DNA of 64,000 bases. Source: DASQBT01 sp963746955. GTDB lineage: Bacteria; Pseudomonadota; Gammaproteobacteria; Burkholderiales; Thiobacillaceae. Where the stretch lies: assembly GCA_963746955.1 (NCBI GenBank), contig CAVVDR010000002.1, positions 1 through 64,000 on the forward strand, given 5' to 3'. Positions 43,555 to 52,940 of the stretch are shown here, one piece after another. Positions within the stretch are counted from its first letter, which is position 1; the number at the start of each line of letters is the position of its first letter. The translations under genes and the position numbers were made by a program. Below the pieces are notes generated by a model. The model was not told where the DNA came from, did no database searches, and saw only the letters and a program-made list of their open reading frames with translations.

Positions 43555-44202
43555 CTAAACGCGTGCCCCCTGTATGGCCCGCAGAAACTCATTGCGCAAT
43601 TGATCGCTGTCTTCCATGCTGCCGGAAAATGCCTGGGTTACCACCCGCTCGTCACCGCGCCGGTCCTCTCCCAGCAGCAGGCATAGCTGTTCCGCCTCGA
43701 TAACACACGCGGCTCCCCTCGCCTTTCCATGGGTCATCAACGCGTCGGCAACGTCGCGCGTCATCCATTCCTGATAGGTGAAACGGTGACCGATGGCATC
43801 CACCAGGCGCGCAATACGTCCGAAGCCGTGCAATCTGCCCCCCGGAATATAGGCCACGTGGGCGACGCCGCGAAACGGCACCAGGTGATGAGGGCACACG
43901 CCATGAATCGCAATGCCGCGCACCACCACCATGTCCTGGCGCGCATCCGCGAATCCTTCACCCAGGGCCTGGGCCGGGTCCATGCTATAGCCGCCCAGCA
44001 GACGCCTCTCCCACAGTTCCCGAACGCGCTGCGCCGTGCGACCGGTATGAACCGTATCGCTCGGCACACCGCAGGCATGGAGAAGATCGGTCACCGCCTT
44101 TTCAAAGGCAGCGGGATCGAATTTGCCGGTTTGCGGAATGCCCAGGCCGGCCGGCCTGGGCCCGCCGTGATCATCGCCTCCGGTCTCGCAACACTCAGCC
44201 AT
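43555..44202 (-). CDS. folE: GTP cyclohydrolase I, divergent
   Basis: The enzyme converts GTP to dihydroneopterin triphosphate. It has 215 residues with T-fold features: VCPHHLVPFRGVAHVAYIP carries the zinc Cys-His pair, RLVDAIGHRFTYQEWMTR is the conserved helix, and the second Cys ligand is likely in EAEQLCLLL. The usual I-G-L-S-K-x-x-R stretch is changed to HGFGRIAR, so this is not the standard housekeeping form. The start overlaps the dienelactone hydrolase stop by one base. Confidence 0.8.
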   Translation of the reverse strand: MAECCETGGDDHGGPRPAGLGIPQTGKFDPAAFEKAVTDLLHACGVPSDTVHTGRTAQRVRELWERRLLGGYSMDPAQALGEGFADARQDMVVVRGIAIHGVCPHHLVPFRGVAHVAYIPGGRLHGFGRIARLVDAIGHRFTYQEWMTRDVADALMTHGKARGAACVIEAEQLCLLLGEDRRGDERVVTQAFSGSMEDSDQLRNEFLRAIQGARV

Positions 44203-44984
44203 TACCTGAATATCTCCTGGAGGAAGGCCAGGGTCTGGGTCCAGGAGTCTTGGTCCGCCGCAGCATCGTACTTGAGCGGCAGATCAAATTGCTTGCCAAG
44301 CTGGTCCGCATCCGGATTGGTGAACGAGTGCATCGCGCCCGGATAGGACACCAGCTTGTAATCCGCGTGCGCTTCCTGCATTTCCTTCTCAAACGCGGCC
44401 ACGACTTTGGGCGGCGCAAATGGATCGGCAGCGCCGGTAAACACACGAATTTTGGTCCTGATCTGGCCGGGCTTGGCCGGGTGGTCCGTGCCCAGGCTGC
44501 CATGGAAGCTGACCACCCCCTTGAGCGGCAGCCCGGCTCGCGCCATGTTCAGCGCCTGCCCGCCGCCGAAGCAGTAGCCGATAGCAGCAATTTTCTTCCG
44601 GTCGGTCCGGGGCTGATGTTCCAGGGTTGTCATCGCGGCCTTAAAGCGGGCCAGGGCAGCAGCCGGATCCTTGCTGACCGCGGTCGCAAATGCGCCCGCA
44701 TCCTTGGGATGATCGGCGGTCTTGCCATTGCCATACATGTCCACGGCCAAGGCAACATAGCCCTCCTCGGCCAGCATGTTCGCACGCCTGCGGGCATAAT
44801 CATTCAGTCCCCACCACTCGTGGACAACCAGCACACCGGGTCGTTTCCGCTTGATGGCGTCGTCATAGGCCAGGTAGCCCTTCATGCTGAGTCCATTCGC
44901 CTTGTACACTACCTGCTTGCCCACCAAGGATGCCAGCGCCGGGAAAGCCGCCAGCAGCAAAGCTGCAAGTAAGACCTTCTTCAT
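44202..44984 (-). CDS. dienelactone hydrolase-family protein, exported
   Basis: A 260-residue alpha/beta hydrolase with a signal peptide (1-18, LAALLLAAFPALA). The nucleophile is Cys in GYCFGGGQAL, as in dienelactone hydrolases, with the Asp in FTGAADPFAPP and His in PGAMHSFTNP completing the triad. The substrate is unknown. Its start overlaps the DUF2238 stop by four bases. Confidence 0.88.
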   Translation of the reverse strand: MKKVLLAALLLAAFPALASLVGKQVVYKANGLSMKGYLAYDDAIKRKRPGVLVVHEWWGLNDYARRRANMLAEEGYVALAVDMYGNGKTADHPKDAGAFATAVSKDPAAALARFKAAMTTLEHQPRTDRKKIAAIGYCFGGGQALNMARAGLPLKGVVSFHGSLGTDHPAKPGQIRTKIRVFTGAADPFAPPKVVAAFEKEMQEAHADYKLVSYPGAMHSFTNPDADQLGKQFDLPLKYDAAADQDSWTQTLAFLQEIFR

Positions 44985-45601
44985 AACATGAGCTCCTTCA
45001 GTTGCCTGTCATGGAGTTTGGAGAGTAGCACTTGGGCGAGAATGCTGCCTAACAACGCAAAGGCCATGTCGTTTTGCGTATCCCATATATCGCCCTGGGT
45101 GGCCAGGAATGCGACGGCATCTTCCCCCGACAATTCCGCCACGGCCCATTCGATCAGTTCATAGCTGGCCGATATGGCAAGGCAAATACAAACCACCAGA
45201 AAGAACAGCCAGCTCCCGCGTGCAAGAACCCTTCTGCGTATCAGTATCTCGCGCGCAATCAGCGCCGGGAAGAAGCCCTGGGCCAAATGACCGAGACGGT
45301 CGTAGTCGTTGCGCGCAAGGCCGAATTCATCCCGGATCCAGTTAAACAGCGGCACCTCTGCATAAGTATAATGGCCGCCGACCATCAGGATGGTGGCGTG
45401 CAGCGCAATGCCCACGTAGACCAGATTGGTCAGCCGGAAGGACCGGTAAGTCAGTGCAATAACGGGAAACGCAATCAGCGCCGGCGCCACCTCAAGCAGC
45501 CAGGTAAAGCGGTCGCGCGGGTGTAGCCCAGACCATGTCAGCACAACCAACGTAACGAAGAGCAACGTGCCATGCAGTGCGCCTGAATTGCGAAACTTCA
45601 T
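44981..45601 (-). CDS. DUF2238 (YjdF-like) membrane protein
   Basis: A 206-residue inner-membrane protein with five to six helices. It carries the family-typical NDYDRLGHLAQGFFPALIARE (loop with His and Glu), SASYELIEW and the QGDIWDTQNDM motif near 170. The function is unknown. It is first in a four-gene minus-strand run with dienelactone hydrolase, GTP cyclohydrolase I and a secreted protein. Confidence 0.85.
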   Translation of the reverse strand: MKFRNSGALHGTLLFVTLVVLTWSGLHPRDRFTWLLEVAPALIAFPVIALTYRSFRLTNLVYVGIALHATILMVGGHYTYAEVPLFNWIRDEFGLARNDYDRLGHLAQGFFPALIAREILIRRRVLARGSWLFFLVVCICLAISASYELIEWAVAELSGEDAVAFLATQGDIWDTQNDMAFALLGSILAQVLLSKLHDRQLKELML

Positions 45602-45654
45602 GAAATGATTTTCAGGAGCGCATGCCTCAAGGGCCAGTTCAAGAACCTGCGGCG

Positions 45655-46668
45655 CTAATACTCGACACCCGGCGGCGGGGTAAACTTGTTCAACACTTGG
45701 ACATAGCTCTCCCGCACTACCGCCGAAGGGTCGGGCAGCTTGCCCAGGCTCATGCTGCCTTTCAATTGATGGATCGATTCATATTCGTTCTCTTCCATCC
45801 AGAGCTGCATGCCCACCAGGACTTGACTCAGCCGGTCTGGTCCATGGCGCAAGAGGCTGCTGGCCAAGTGTACGACATCCGCGCCGGCCAGGAGCATCTT
45901 GAGCGCATCCCAGGCGCTGTACACGCCGCCCGTTGCTGCCAGGCTGATCCGGGTCTGGTCGCGAAGAATGGCAAGCCAGCGCAGTCGAAGCAGAACTTCA
46001 TCCGGAGTCGAAAGCTGCAGGCTGTCCACCATGCTGCGCTGTTCGAGATCGATGTCGGGCTGGTAGAACCGGTTGAACAGGGCAACTCCGCTGGCTCCTT
46101 CATGCTCGAGCCGCTTGACGAAATTCGGTAAGGCCGAAAAGAACGGCGACAACTTCATGGCGATGGGAATGCTGATTGCGGCGCGCAGCTTTCTCAGCAG
46201 TTCGACATACCGGTCTTCGACCGCGGTGCCAGTCTGATGTGGATCAGCGACGATGTGATAGACGTTCAATTCGATGGCATTGGCGCCGGCCTGCTCCAGC
46301 TCCTTGCCCAGTTCGACCCAGCCTGACAGTGAAACGCCGTTGAGGCTCGCCACGACCGGAATGCCCAAATGCTCCTTAAGGCGGCGCAATTGGTCGAGAT
46401 AGCCATCCAGACCGCTTCGATAGGTATCATGATCCGGCAGATAGCTGTCCGCCTCGCCATGGCCGATATCGCCGTGCACCAGGAAGCGGTCCATCATGGC
46501 CTCTTCCGCCAGTAGCTCCTCCTCGAACAGGGAATACATCACCAGTGCCGAGGCACCGGCATCTTCCAGTCTTACTGCCGTGTCCAGGTTCTTGGACAGG
46601 GGCGATGCCGAGGGAACCAGGGGATTCTTCAGCGCCATGCCCAAATAGTTGGTCGTGAGATCGGTCAT
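45655..46668 (-). CDS. dihydroorotate dehydrogenase-like flavoprotein beside PFOR
   Basis: A 337-residue FMN TIM-barrel of the DHOD superfamily, with NPLVPSASPLSKNLDTAVRLEDAGASA at the start (read as NPLVPSASPLS then DAGAS), ELNVYHI, IAMKLSPFFS and ATGGVYSAWDALK. The usual catalytic Cys or Ser loop of pyrimidine DHOD is not evident. Its gene lies 11 bases behind nifJ; the pair recurs in many bacteria, so a role in ferredoxin or pyruvate metabolism is likelier than pyrimidine synthesis. Confidence 0.85.
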   Translation of the reverse strand: MTDLTTNYLGMALKNPLVPSASPLSKNLDTAVRLEDAGASALVMYSLFEEELLAEEAMMDRFLVHGDIGHGEADSYLPDHDTYRSGLDGYLDQLRRLKEHLGIPVVASLNGVSLSGWVELGKELEQAGANAIELNVYHIVADPHQTGTAVEDRYVELLRKLRAAISIPIAMKLSPFFSALPNFVKRLEHEGASGVALFNRFYQPDIDLEQRSMVDSLQLSTPDEVLLRLRWLAILRDQTRISLAATGGVYSAWDALKMLLAGADVVHLASSLLRHGPDRLSQVLVGMQLWMEENEYESIHQLKGSMSLGKLPDPSAVVRESYVQVLNKFTPPPGVEY

Positions 46669-46679
46669 TCAGCTTGCCC

Positions 46680-49600
46680 TCAGGAGTCTTTCTGTTTGGG
46701 GTTGCCCGCGGCTGCCATGGCCTGCAGATCCGCAAAATGCATATGCACCCTCTGCTGCGCAGCGTCGAGGAATTGTTGCGCCGCCTCCGGATGACTGCGA
46801 AACAGCATGGCAAAGCGCGTCTCGCTGCTGGTGAATTCCTTGAGCGGCACGCTGGGCTCGGCCGAGTCAATGCGGAACGGGTTGGCAATGCGCGGGTCAT
46901 GGCGGAACAGCGGAAAATATCCGGTCTTTACTGCCAGATCCTGCTGGCGCAGGTTGTGCTGCATGTCCACGCCGTGCGCAATGCACGGACTGTAGGCAAT
47001 GATCAGCGAGGGCCCGGAGTAGGACTCCGCTTCGTTGAATACCCTGAGCGTATGCACATCCTTGGCGCCGAAGGCCACCTGCGCCACGTAGACATGACCA
47101 TAGTCCATGGCCAGTTTGGCAAGATCCTTCTTCGCGGTGGACTTGCCGGCCGCAGAGAACTTTGCTACTGCGCCGAGCGGGGTCGCCTTGGAGGTCTGGC
47201 CGCCGGTATTGGAATACACCTCAGTGTCGAGCACCAGAATATTGACGTCGTAGGGCTGGGCCAATACATGATCGAGCCCGCCATAGCCGATATCGTAGGC
47301 CCAGCCGTCTCCGCCTATGATCCAGACGCTGCGGCGGACCAGGTACTCGGCCACCGCCGCCAACTCCTTCGCTTCCCGGGTCCCGATTTGAGACAGCTTG
47401 TCGCGCAGCAGCTTCACTCGCTGACGTTGCTCGCGTATGCCGCGTTCCTCCCCCTGGTCCGCCTTCAGAAGTCCTTCTGCCAGATCGCCCCCAATCCGGT
47501 CAGCCAGCCGTTTCACCATCTCAGCGGCATGCGCCTGCAATTGATCCACCGCCAGACGCATGCCCAGACCGAACTCGGCATTGTCTTCAAACAACGAGTT
47601 GCTCCATGCCGGCCCCCGTCCCTCCGCATTGGTAGTCCACGGCGTTGTAGGCAGGTTGCCGCCATAGATCGATGAGCATCCGGTCGCATTGGCCACCATC
47701 ATGCGGTCGCCGAACAGCTGCGAGGCCAGCCGGATGTAGGGCGTTTCTCCGCAGCCCGAGCAGGCGCCGGAAAATTCGAACAGCGAATCGAGCAGCATGG
47801 ACCCGGGTATGGTCATGTGCTTGAGGTGGTCGCGGTCAAACTCCGGAAGACTCAGGAAGAAGCTGAGATTGTCGCGTTCCTGTTCGCGCAGTGGCGGCTG
47901 CGGCGCCATATTGACCGCCCGGTGTCCGACGTTGGACTTGTCATGTATGGGACAGGCCTCCACACAAAGGCCGCAGCCGGTGCAATCCTCGGGCGCCACC
48001 TGATAGCTGATGTGGGTTCCGGCAGGATAGTCCTTGCTGCGTACCGGCACGTGCTTGAAGCCGGAGGGGGCGCCGGCAGCCGCCTTCTGTGGAAACACCC
48101 GGGCGCGAATCGCAGTATGGGGACAAACGAACACGCACTTGCCGCACTGGGTACAGAGTTGCTCGTCCCAGACCGGGATTTCGAGCGCAATGTTGCGCTT
48201 TTCCCACTTGGCCGTGCCCACCGGAAAACTGCCATCTTCTGGCATGAGGGACACCGGAAGGATGTCGCCCTTGCCGGCATAGATGGGCAGGGTAATTCTG
48301 CGCACGAAATCGGGAATTTCGGGCATAACGGGTGAGGATGCGGCGCCTGCCCGCTGACTGCCTGCCGCGTCAGCAAGCTCCGCTGTCTCGATCCGATGCA
48401 GATTCTCCAGCGACCGGTCAATGGCCTGGAAATTGAGCTCGGTCAGGCGCTTGCTTTTCTTGCCGTAAGTCTTTTCCACCGCCGTCTTAATGGCCGCAAT
48501 CGCTTCGGCGCGCGGCAGGATCCCGGCAATGGCAAAAAAGCAGGTCTGCATGATCGTATTGATGCGCCGGCCCATGCCGACCGCCTCCGCAACCTTGTAC
48601 GCGTCGATGACGTAAAGTTTGAGCTGCTTGGCAAGGATCTGCTGCCGCATGCCAGCGGGAAGGCTCAGCCACGCCTGATCCGGCGCAGCGGGCGTGTTGA
48701 GGAGAAATACCGCGCCCTCGGCTGCATGCGCCAGCATGTCGTAACGTTCAACAAATACGGTCTGGTGGCAGGCAACAAAATGCGCCTCGTTGTCGCCGAT
48801 CAGATAGGCCGAGCGGATGGGCTCGGGGCCAAAGCGCAGGTGGGAGATGGTAACCGCGCCCGATTTCTTCGAGTCGTAGACAAAGTAGCCCTGGGCATAA
48901 AGCTCCGTCGCCTCGCCTATGATCTTGATCGAGTTCTTGTTGGCCGACACGGTTCCATCCGAGCCCAGGCCGAAGAACACCGCACCCTGCCCCGCCTTGG
49001 AGGCCTCGGTGCGATACCCGCTGTCCCACGAAAGCGACAGACCGGTCAGGTCGTCAACAATACCCACGGTGAAATCGCGTTTCGGGGAATGCCGCGTAAG
49101 CTCGTCGAACACGGCCTTCACCATGCCTGGGGTAAATTCCTTGCTCGCCAGTCCATAACGGCCGCCGATCACGCGCGGCATCACCCTGGTCCCCGCGGCC
49201 GCTGCCTGCGCCAGTGCCGTCACCACGTCCTTGTAGAGCGGCTCGCCATCGGCCCCGGGCTCCTTGCACCGGTCCAGCACCGCGATCGATTGCACCGCTG
49301 CCGGCAGCGCGTGCAGCAGCACGGCCGGATCGAATGGCCGATAAAGGCGCACTTTCAGCACACCCACTTTTTCATTCTCGCGGACCAGATCATCGACCGT
49401 CTCGTGCGCCACTTCCGCGCCCGAGCCCATCAGGACAATGACCCGCTCCGCATCGGCTGCACCCACGTAGTCGAACAGGCGATATTGCCGGCCGGTCAGT
49501 TCCGCAAAGCGGTCCATGGCTCCCTGGACAAGCGCTGAGAAGGCCTGGTAATAGGGATTGATACGTTCACGTGACTGAAAAAAGACATCCGGGTTCTGAG

Positions 49601-50258
49601 AACTGCCGCGCAGCACCGGATGTTCTGGCGACAGGGCGCGCAGGCGGTGGGCGGTGACCCAGCCCTCGTCGATCATGGCATGCACGGTATCGGTTTCAAG
49701 TGCTTCAATCTTGGCAACTTCGTGCGAGGTGCGAAAGCCGTCGAAGAAGTGCAGCACCGGGATGCGCCCCTGAAGGGCAGCGGCCTGGGCGATCAGCGCC
49801 ATGTCTTGCGCCTCCTGCACGCTTCCCGAGGCCAGCAGCGAAAAACCTGTGGCGCGGCAGGCCATCACGTCGCTGTGGTCACCAAAGATCGAAAGCGCGT
49901 GGGTGGCAACAGTGCGTGCCGAGACATGCAGGACAAACGCCGTCAGTTCGCCGGCGATCTTGTACATGTTGGGGATCATCAGTAGCAGGCCCTGGGAGGC
50001 GGTGAAGGAAGTAGCCAGTGCTCCGGCCTGCAAGGCGCCGTGCAGGGCGCCGGCCACACCCCCCTCGCTCTGCATCTCGACGATCTTCGGCGTCGTTCCC
50101 CATAGATTGGGGTGTCCCTGTGCCGCCCATTCGTCACACCATTCCGCCATGTTGGAAGAGGGTGTAATGGGGTAAATCGCGATCACCTCGCTGCCCAAAT
50201 AGGCGACGCGGGCAACTGCCTCGCTGCCGTCCAGGGTAATCATGCGGGGTTTGCTCAT
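46680..50258 (-). CDS. nifJ: pyruvate:ferredoxin (flavodoxin) oxidoreductase
   Basis: Oxidatively decarboxylates pyruvate to acetyl-CoA with reduction of ferredoxin or flavodoxin, or the reverse. It has 1192 residues, the full single-chain type: N-terminal domain I (AIYPITPSSNMAEWCDEWAAQG), CoA region, gamma domain, a ferredoxin domain with CTQCGKCVFVCP (near 699) and CTGCGLCVEACP (near 757), and a TPP domain starting CSGCGETPY (near 831). The proximal-cluster Cys is in GCSSIYGG. It is oxygen-sensitive, which points to anaerobic metabolism in the organism. Confidence 0.95.
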   Translation of the reverse strand: MSKPRMITLDGSEAVARVAYLGSEVIAIYPITPSSNMAEWCDEWAAQGHPNLWGTTPKIVEMQSEGGVAGALHGALQAGALATSFTASQGLLLMIPNMYKIAGELTAFVLHVSARTVATHALSIFGDHSDVMACRATGFSLLASGSVQEAQDMALIAQAAALQGRIPVLHFFDGFRTSHEVAKIEALETDTVHAMIDEGWVTAHRLRALSPEHPVLRGSSQNPDVFFQSRERINPYYQAFSALVQGAMDRFAELTGRQYRLFDYVGAADAERVIVLMGSGAEVAHETVDDLVRENEKVGVLKVRLYRPFDPAVLLHALPAAVQSIAVLDRCKEPGADGEPLYKDVVTALAQAAAAGTRVMPRVIGGRYGLASKEFTPGMVKAVFDELTRHSPKRDFTVGIVDDLTGLSLSWDSGYRTEASKAGQGAVFFGLGSDGTVSANKNSIKIIGEATELYAQGYFVYDSKKSGAVTISHLRFGPEPIRSAYLIGDNEAHFVACHQTVFVERYDMLAHAAEGAVFLLNTPAAPDQAWLSLPAGMRQQILAKQLKLYVIDAYKVAEAVGMGRRINTIMQTCFFAIAGILPRAEAIAAIKTAVEKTYGKKSKRLTELNFQAIDRSLENLHRIETAELADAAGSQRAGAASSPVMPEIPDFVRRITLPIYAGKGDILPVSLMPEDGSFPVGTAKWEKRNIALEIPVWDEQLCTQCGKCVFVCPHTAIRARVFPQKAAAGAPSGFKHVPVRSKDYPAGTHISYQVAPEDCTGCGLCVEACPIHDKSNVGHRAVNMAPQPPLREQERDNLSFFLSLPEFDRDHLKHMTIPGSMLLDSLFEFSGACSGCGETPYIRLASQLFGDRMMVANATGCSSIYGGNLPTTPWTTNAEGRGPAWSNSLFEDNAEFGLGMRLAVDQLQAHAAEMVKRLADRIGGDLAEGLLKADQGEERGIREQRQRVKLLRDKLSQIGTREAKELAAVAEYLVRRSVWIIGGDGWAYDIGYGGLDHVLAQPYDVNILVLDTEVYSNTGGQTSKATPLGAVAKFSAAGKSTAKKDLAKLAMDYGHVYVAQVAFGAKDVHTLRVFNEAESYSGPSLIIAYSPCIAHGVDMQHNLRQQDLAVKTGYFPLFRHDPRIANPFRIDSAEPSVPLKEFTSSETRFAMLFRSHPEAAQQFLDAAQQRVHMHFADLQAMAAAGNPKQKDS

Positions 50259-50346
50259 ATATCCTCTCTATTCATTATGCGCGGGCATCGTCATTCTAGC
50301 GATTGCGGCCGAACCTGCACAAATACTATGTCTCCACATCGAAAAC

Positions 50347-51540
50347 TCACCCCGCCAGGAACAGGGTCAGCAAGTCGTTGAGAAAGCGCTGGCCGGTCAG
50401 AGTCGGCTCGATTCGCAGTGGTGGGCGCGTGACCAAGCCGTGCGCCTCCGCCTGCGCCAGCGGTTTTAGCAACGCATTTAACGGCAGTCCGGTGCGTTCG
50501 CTGAACAGGGCTATTTCGAACCCGCCGGTAAGCCTCAGCGCATTCATCATAAATTCGAACGGGAGTTCTTCGGCCGTCACGCTTTTTTCTTCCGCGACAC
50601 GGCGGCCCGAAGCGCACGCTTCCATGTACTGGCGCGGGTGCTTGACCCGCATCTGCCGCACTATCTTCTCGTGGAAGCTCAGCTTGGAGTGGGCTCCTGC
50701 GCCGATACCCAGATAATCGCCGAACTGCCAGTAGTTGAGGTTGTGACGGCAGCGATGGCTCTTGAGGGCAAAGGCCGAGGTTTCGTAGTGTTCGAATCCA
50801 GACGACGCAAGTCGCGCCTCAATCGCCTCCTGCATGGCAAAGCCCTCGTCCTCGTCCGGCAAGTTGGCCGGCGGCGTGTGGCCAAAAGGCGTATTGGGCT
50901 CCAGGGTCAGGTGGTAGCAGGACAAATGGGCCGGGTTGAAGTCCAGGGCAATGTCCACATCGTCCAGCGCCTCTTGCACGCACTGTCCCGGTAGGCCGTA
51001 CATCAAGTCCAGATTGAAACTGGCAAAGGTACGCGCTGCCAGTTCAGCGGCTGCACGTGCCTCGGCTGCGCCATGTATGCGCCCGATTGATCCGAGTTTC
51101 CCGTCATTGAAGCTCTGGATACCCAGCGAGAGCCGGTTTATCCCTGCATCGCGGAAGTCCTGAAACCTGACCGCTTCCAGTGTGCCCGGATTAGCCTCCA
51201 GGGTGATCTCGGCCAGCGGATCCAGCGGCGTCAGCATCCGCACCGCGTCGAGGATGCGGGAGATGCCGGCAGGCGAAAACAGGCTCGGCGTGCCGCCGCC
51301 AAAAAACACGCTGTGGATCTTGCGTCCCCAGATATCTGGCAGTGCCGCCTCCAGATCTTCCCTCAGCGCATCGATGTATGCAGCTTCCGGAATCTCGCTG
51401 GCGGCATGAGAATTGAAATCGCAGTAAGGGCATTTGCGCACGCACCAAGGGATGTGGACATAAAGCGCGAGCGGCGGCGGGGCCTTTAGACCGGGTGACC
51501 TGACTAAGGCGGGATTTATAACGGTTTGCACGATTGGCAT
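50347..51540 (-). CDS. hemW: radical SAM heme chaperone HemW
   Basis: A 397-residue radical SAM protein with the cluster motif CVRKCPYCDF (32-41), GGGTPSLFSP and the HemW-type C-terminal domain with YWQFGDYLGIGAGAHSKL. Once annotated as oxygen-independent coproporphyrinogen oxidase, HemW is regarded as a heme chaperone; the fourth Cys typical of HemN (CxxxCxxCxC) is replaced by Phe here. It is third in the rph-rdgB-hemW order. The start (MPIVQTVINPAL) follows no strong ribosome site. Confidence 0.92.
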   Translation of the reverse strand: MPIVQTVINPALVRSPGLKAPPPLALYVHIPWCVRKCPYCDFNSHAASEIPEAAYIDALREDLEAALPDIWGRKIHSVFFGGGTPSLFSPAGISRILDAVRMLTPLDPLAEITLEANPGTLEAVRFQDFRDAGINRLSLGIQSFNDGKLGSIGRIHGAAEARAAAELAARTFASFNLDLMYGLPGQCVQEALDDVDIALDFNPAHLSCYHLTLEPNTPFGHTPPANLPDEDEGFAMQEAIEARLASSGFEHYETSAFALKSHRCRHNLNYWQFGDYLGIGAGAHSKLSFHEKIVRQMRVKHPRQYMEACASGRRVAEEKSVTAEELPFEFMMNALRLTGGFEIALFSERTGLPLNALLKPLAQAEAHGLVTRPPLRIEPTLTGQRFLNDLLTLFLAG

Positions 51541-51590
51541 TTGGGAGGAAACCGTGGCAGCCTAATCCTCTTTCTTCGTGTCCTTATCGT

Positions 51591-52178
51591 TCAACGGCCC
51601 TTGATGTTTTCGGCCAGCGCGAGCAAAGCCTTGCCCCGGTGGCTGACAGCATTCTTTTCATTCGCCGTCAGCTCTGCGCCGGTACGTCCAAACTCGGGCA
51701 GATAAAAATGCGGATCGTAGCCAAACCCGCCCGCCCCCCTGGGGACATCGATGATTTCACCGTGCCAGCGTCCTTCGGCGATCAGCGGTTCCGGATCGTC
51801 AGCATGGCGCACCAGCACAATCACGCAATAGTAATGGGCCTTGCGGTTGCTCTGGCCGCGCAGAGCTGCCACCAGCTTTTCATTGTTGCGCTCATCCGAC
51901 CTAGGCTCACCAGCATAGCGCGCAGAATAGACGCCTGGCGCGCCGTTGAGCGCTTCAACGCAAATCCCCGAGTCATCTGCCAGCGCCGCCAGCCCGGTAT
52001 GAAGGGAGGCATGGCGGGCCTTGGCCAGGCAGTTTTCTATAAAGGTGACGTGGGGCTCGGGGCATTCCGGCACGGCGAAATCGGACTGAGGGAGCACTTC
52101 AAAACCGAGCGGCGTCAGAATCTGGCCGATTTCCCTGAGCTTGCCCGGATTGCCCGAGGCAATGATGAGCTTCTGCAT
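51591..52178 (-). CDS. rdgB: non-canonical purine NTP pyrophosphatase
   Basis: Removes dITP, XTP and similar bases from the nucleotide pool. It has 195 residues of the Ham1 fold, with IASGNPGKLREI at 6-17, LADDSGICVEALNGAPGVYSARYAG (split here as LADDSGICVE and GVYSARYAG), GGFGYDPHFYLPE and NAVSHRGKAL. It starts with ATG overlapping the rph stop (TGATG). Confidence 0.96.
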   Translation of the reverse strand: MQKLIIASGNPGKLREIGQILTPLGFEVLPQSDFAVPECPEPHVTFIENCLAKARHASLHTGLAALADDSGICVEALNGAPGVYSARYAGEPRSDERNNEKLVAALRGQSNRKAHYYCVIVLVRHADDPEPLIAEGRWHGEIIDVPRGAGGFGYDPHFYLPEFGRTGAELTANEKNAVSHRGKALLALAENIKGR

Positions 52179-52903
52179 CAGGTATGTTCCAGCGCGAAGC
52201 GCTGCGCGCGGCTGATTTCAGCGATGCCTGTTTCGGCCAGGTTGAGCAGAACTTCAAGCGTTGCACGGCTGAACGGTTCGCCCTCCGCCGTGCCCTGCAC
52301 CTCCACCATCCCGCCCTTGCCGGTCATGACCACATTCATGTCGGTATCGCAACCGGAATCCTCCACATAATCCAGGTCCAGCACCGGCTCGCCTTCATAC
52401 ACTCCAACCGAAATCGCCGCGACGCTGTCCTTCAGCGGCGATTCTGCGATCGCCCCTTTTTGCTGCAACCAGTTTACCGCATCGGCCACCGCCACATAAG
52501 CGCCGGTAATGGCAGCGGTGCGGGTTCCCCCGTCGGCCTGGATGACATCGCAATCCACATGTATGGTGCGCTCACCCAGCTTCTTCAGGTCCACCACTGC
52601 GCGGAGACTGCGGCCGATCAGACGCTGGATTTCCTGGGTGCGGCCGGACTGCTTGCCGCGCGCCGCTTCCCGGTCAGTGCGGGTGTTGGTAGAGCGCGGC
52701 AGCATGCCATATTCCGCAGTTACCCAGCCCTCTCGGCTGCCTTTCTTGTGCGGCGGCACCTTGTCCAGCGCACTGGCGGTGCAGATGACCTGGGTGTCGC
52801 CACATTCGATCAACACCGATCCTTCGGCATGCTTGGTGAAGTTGCGGGTGATTCGAATGTTGCGCATCGCATTCGCGGCGCGCCCGCTCGGACGTTGGCT
52901 CAA
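52178..52903 (-). CDS. rph: ribonuclease PH
   Basis: Phosphorolytic 3'-5' exoribonuclease that trims tRNA ends. It has 241 residues with the RNase PH signature: TRTDREAARGKQSGRTQEIQRLIGRSLR (split as TRTDREAARGKQSGR and QEIQRLIGRSLR), DCDVIQADGGTRTAAITGA and the DLDYVEDSGCDTDMN motif. It is intact, unlike the truncated gene of E. coli K-12. It follows the PP2C gene by 37 bases on the same strand. Confidence 0.96.
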   Translation of the reverse strand: MSQRPSGRAANAMRNIRITRNFTKHAEGSVLIECGDTQVICTASALDKVPPHKKGSREGWVTAEYGMLPRSTNTRTDREAARGKQSGRTQEIQRLIGRSLRAVVDLKKLGERTIHVDCDVIQADGGTRTAAITGAYVAVADAVNWLQQKGAIAESPLKDSVAAISVGVYEGEPVLDLDYVEDSGCDTDMNVVMTGKGGMVEVQGTAEGEPFSRATLEVLLNLAETGIAEISRAQRFALEHT

Positions 52904-52940
52904 TTGGATTCTCCTGAAACAGACGGGAGAATTCTACACG

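Noticed and set aside
48396..49538. A 380-codon plus-strand frame opposite nifJ
   Set aside because: Shadow of the nifJ coding strand.
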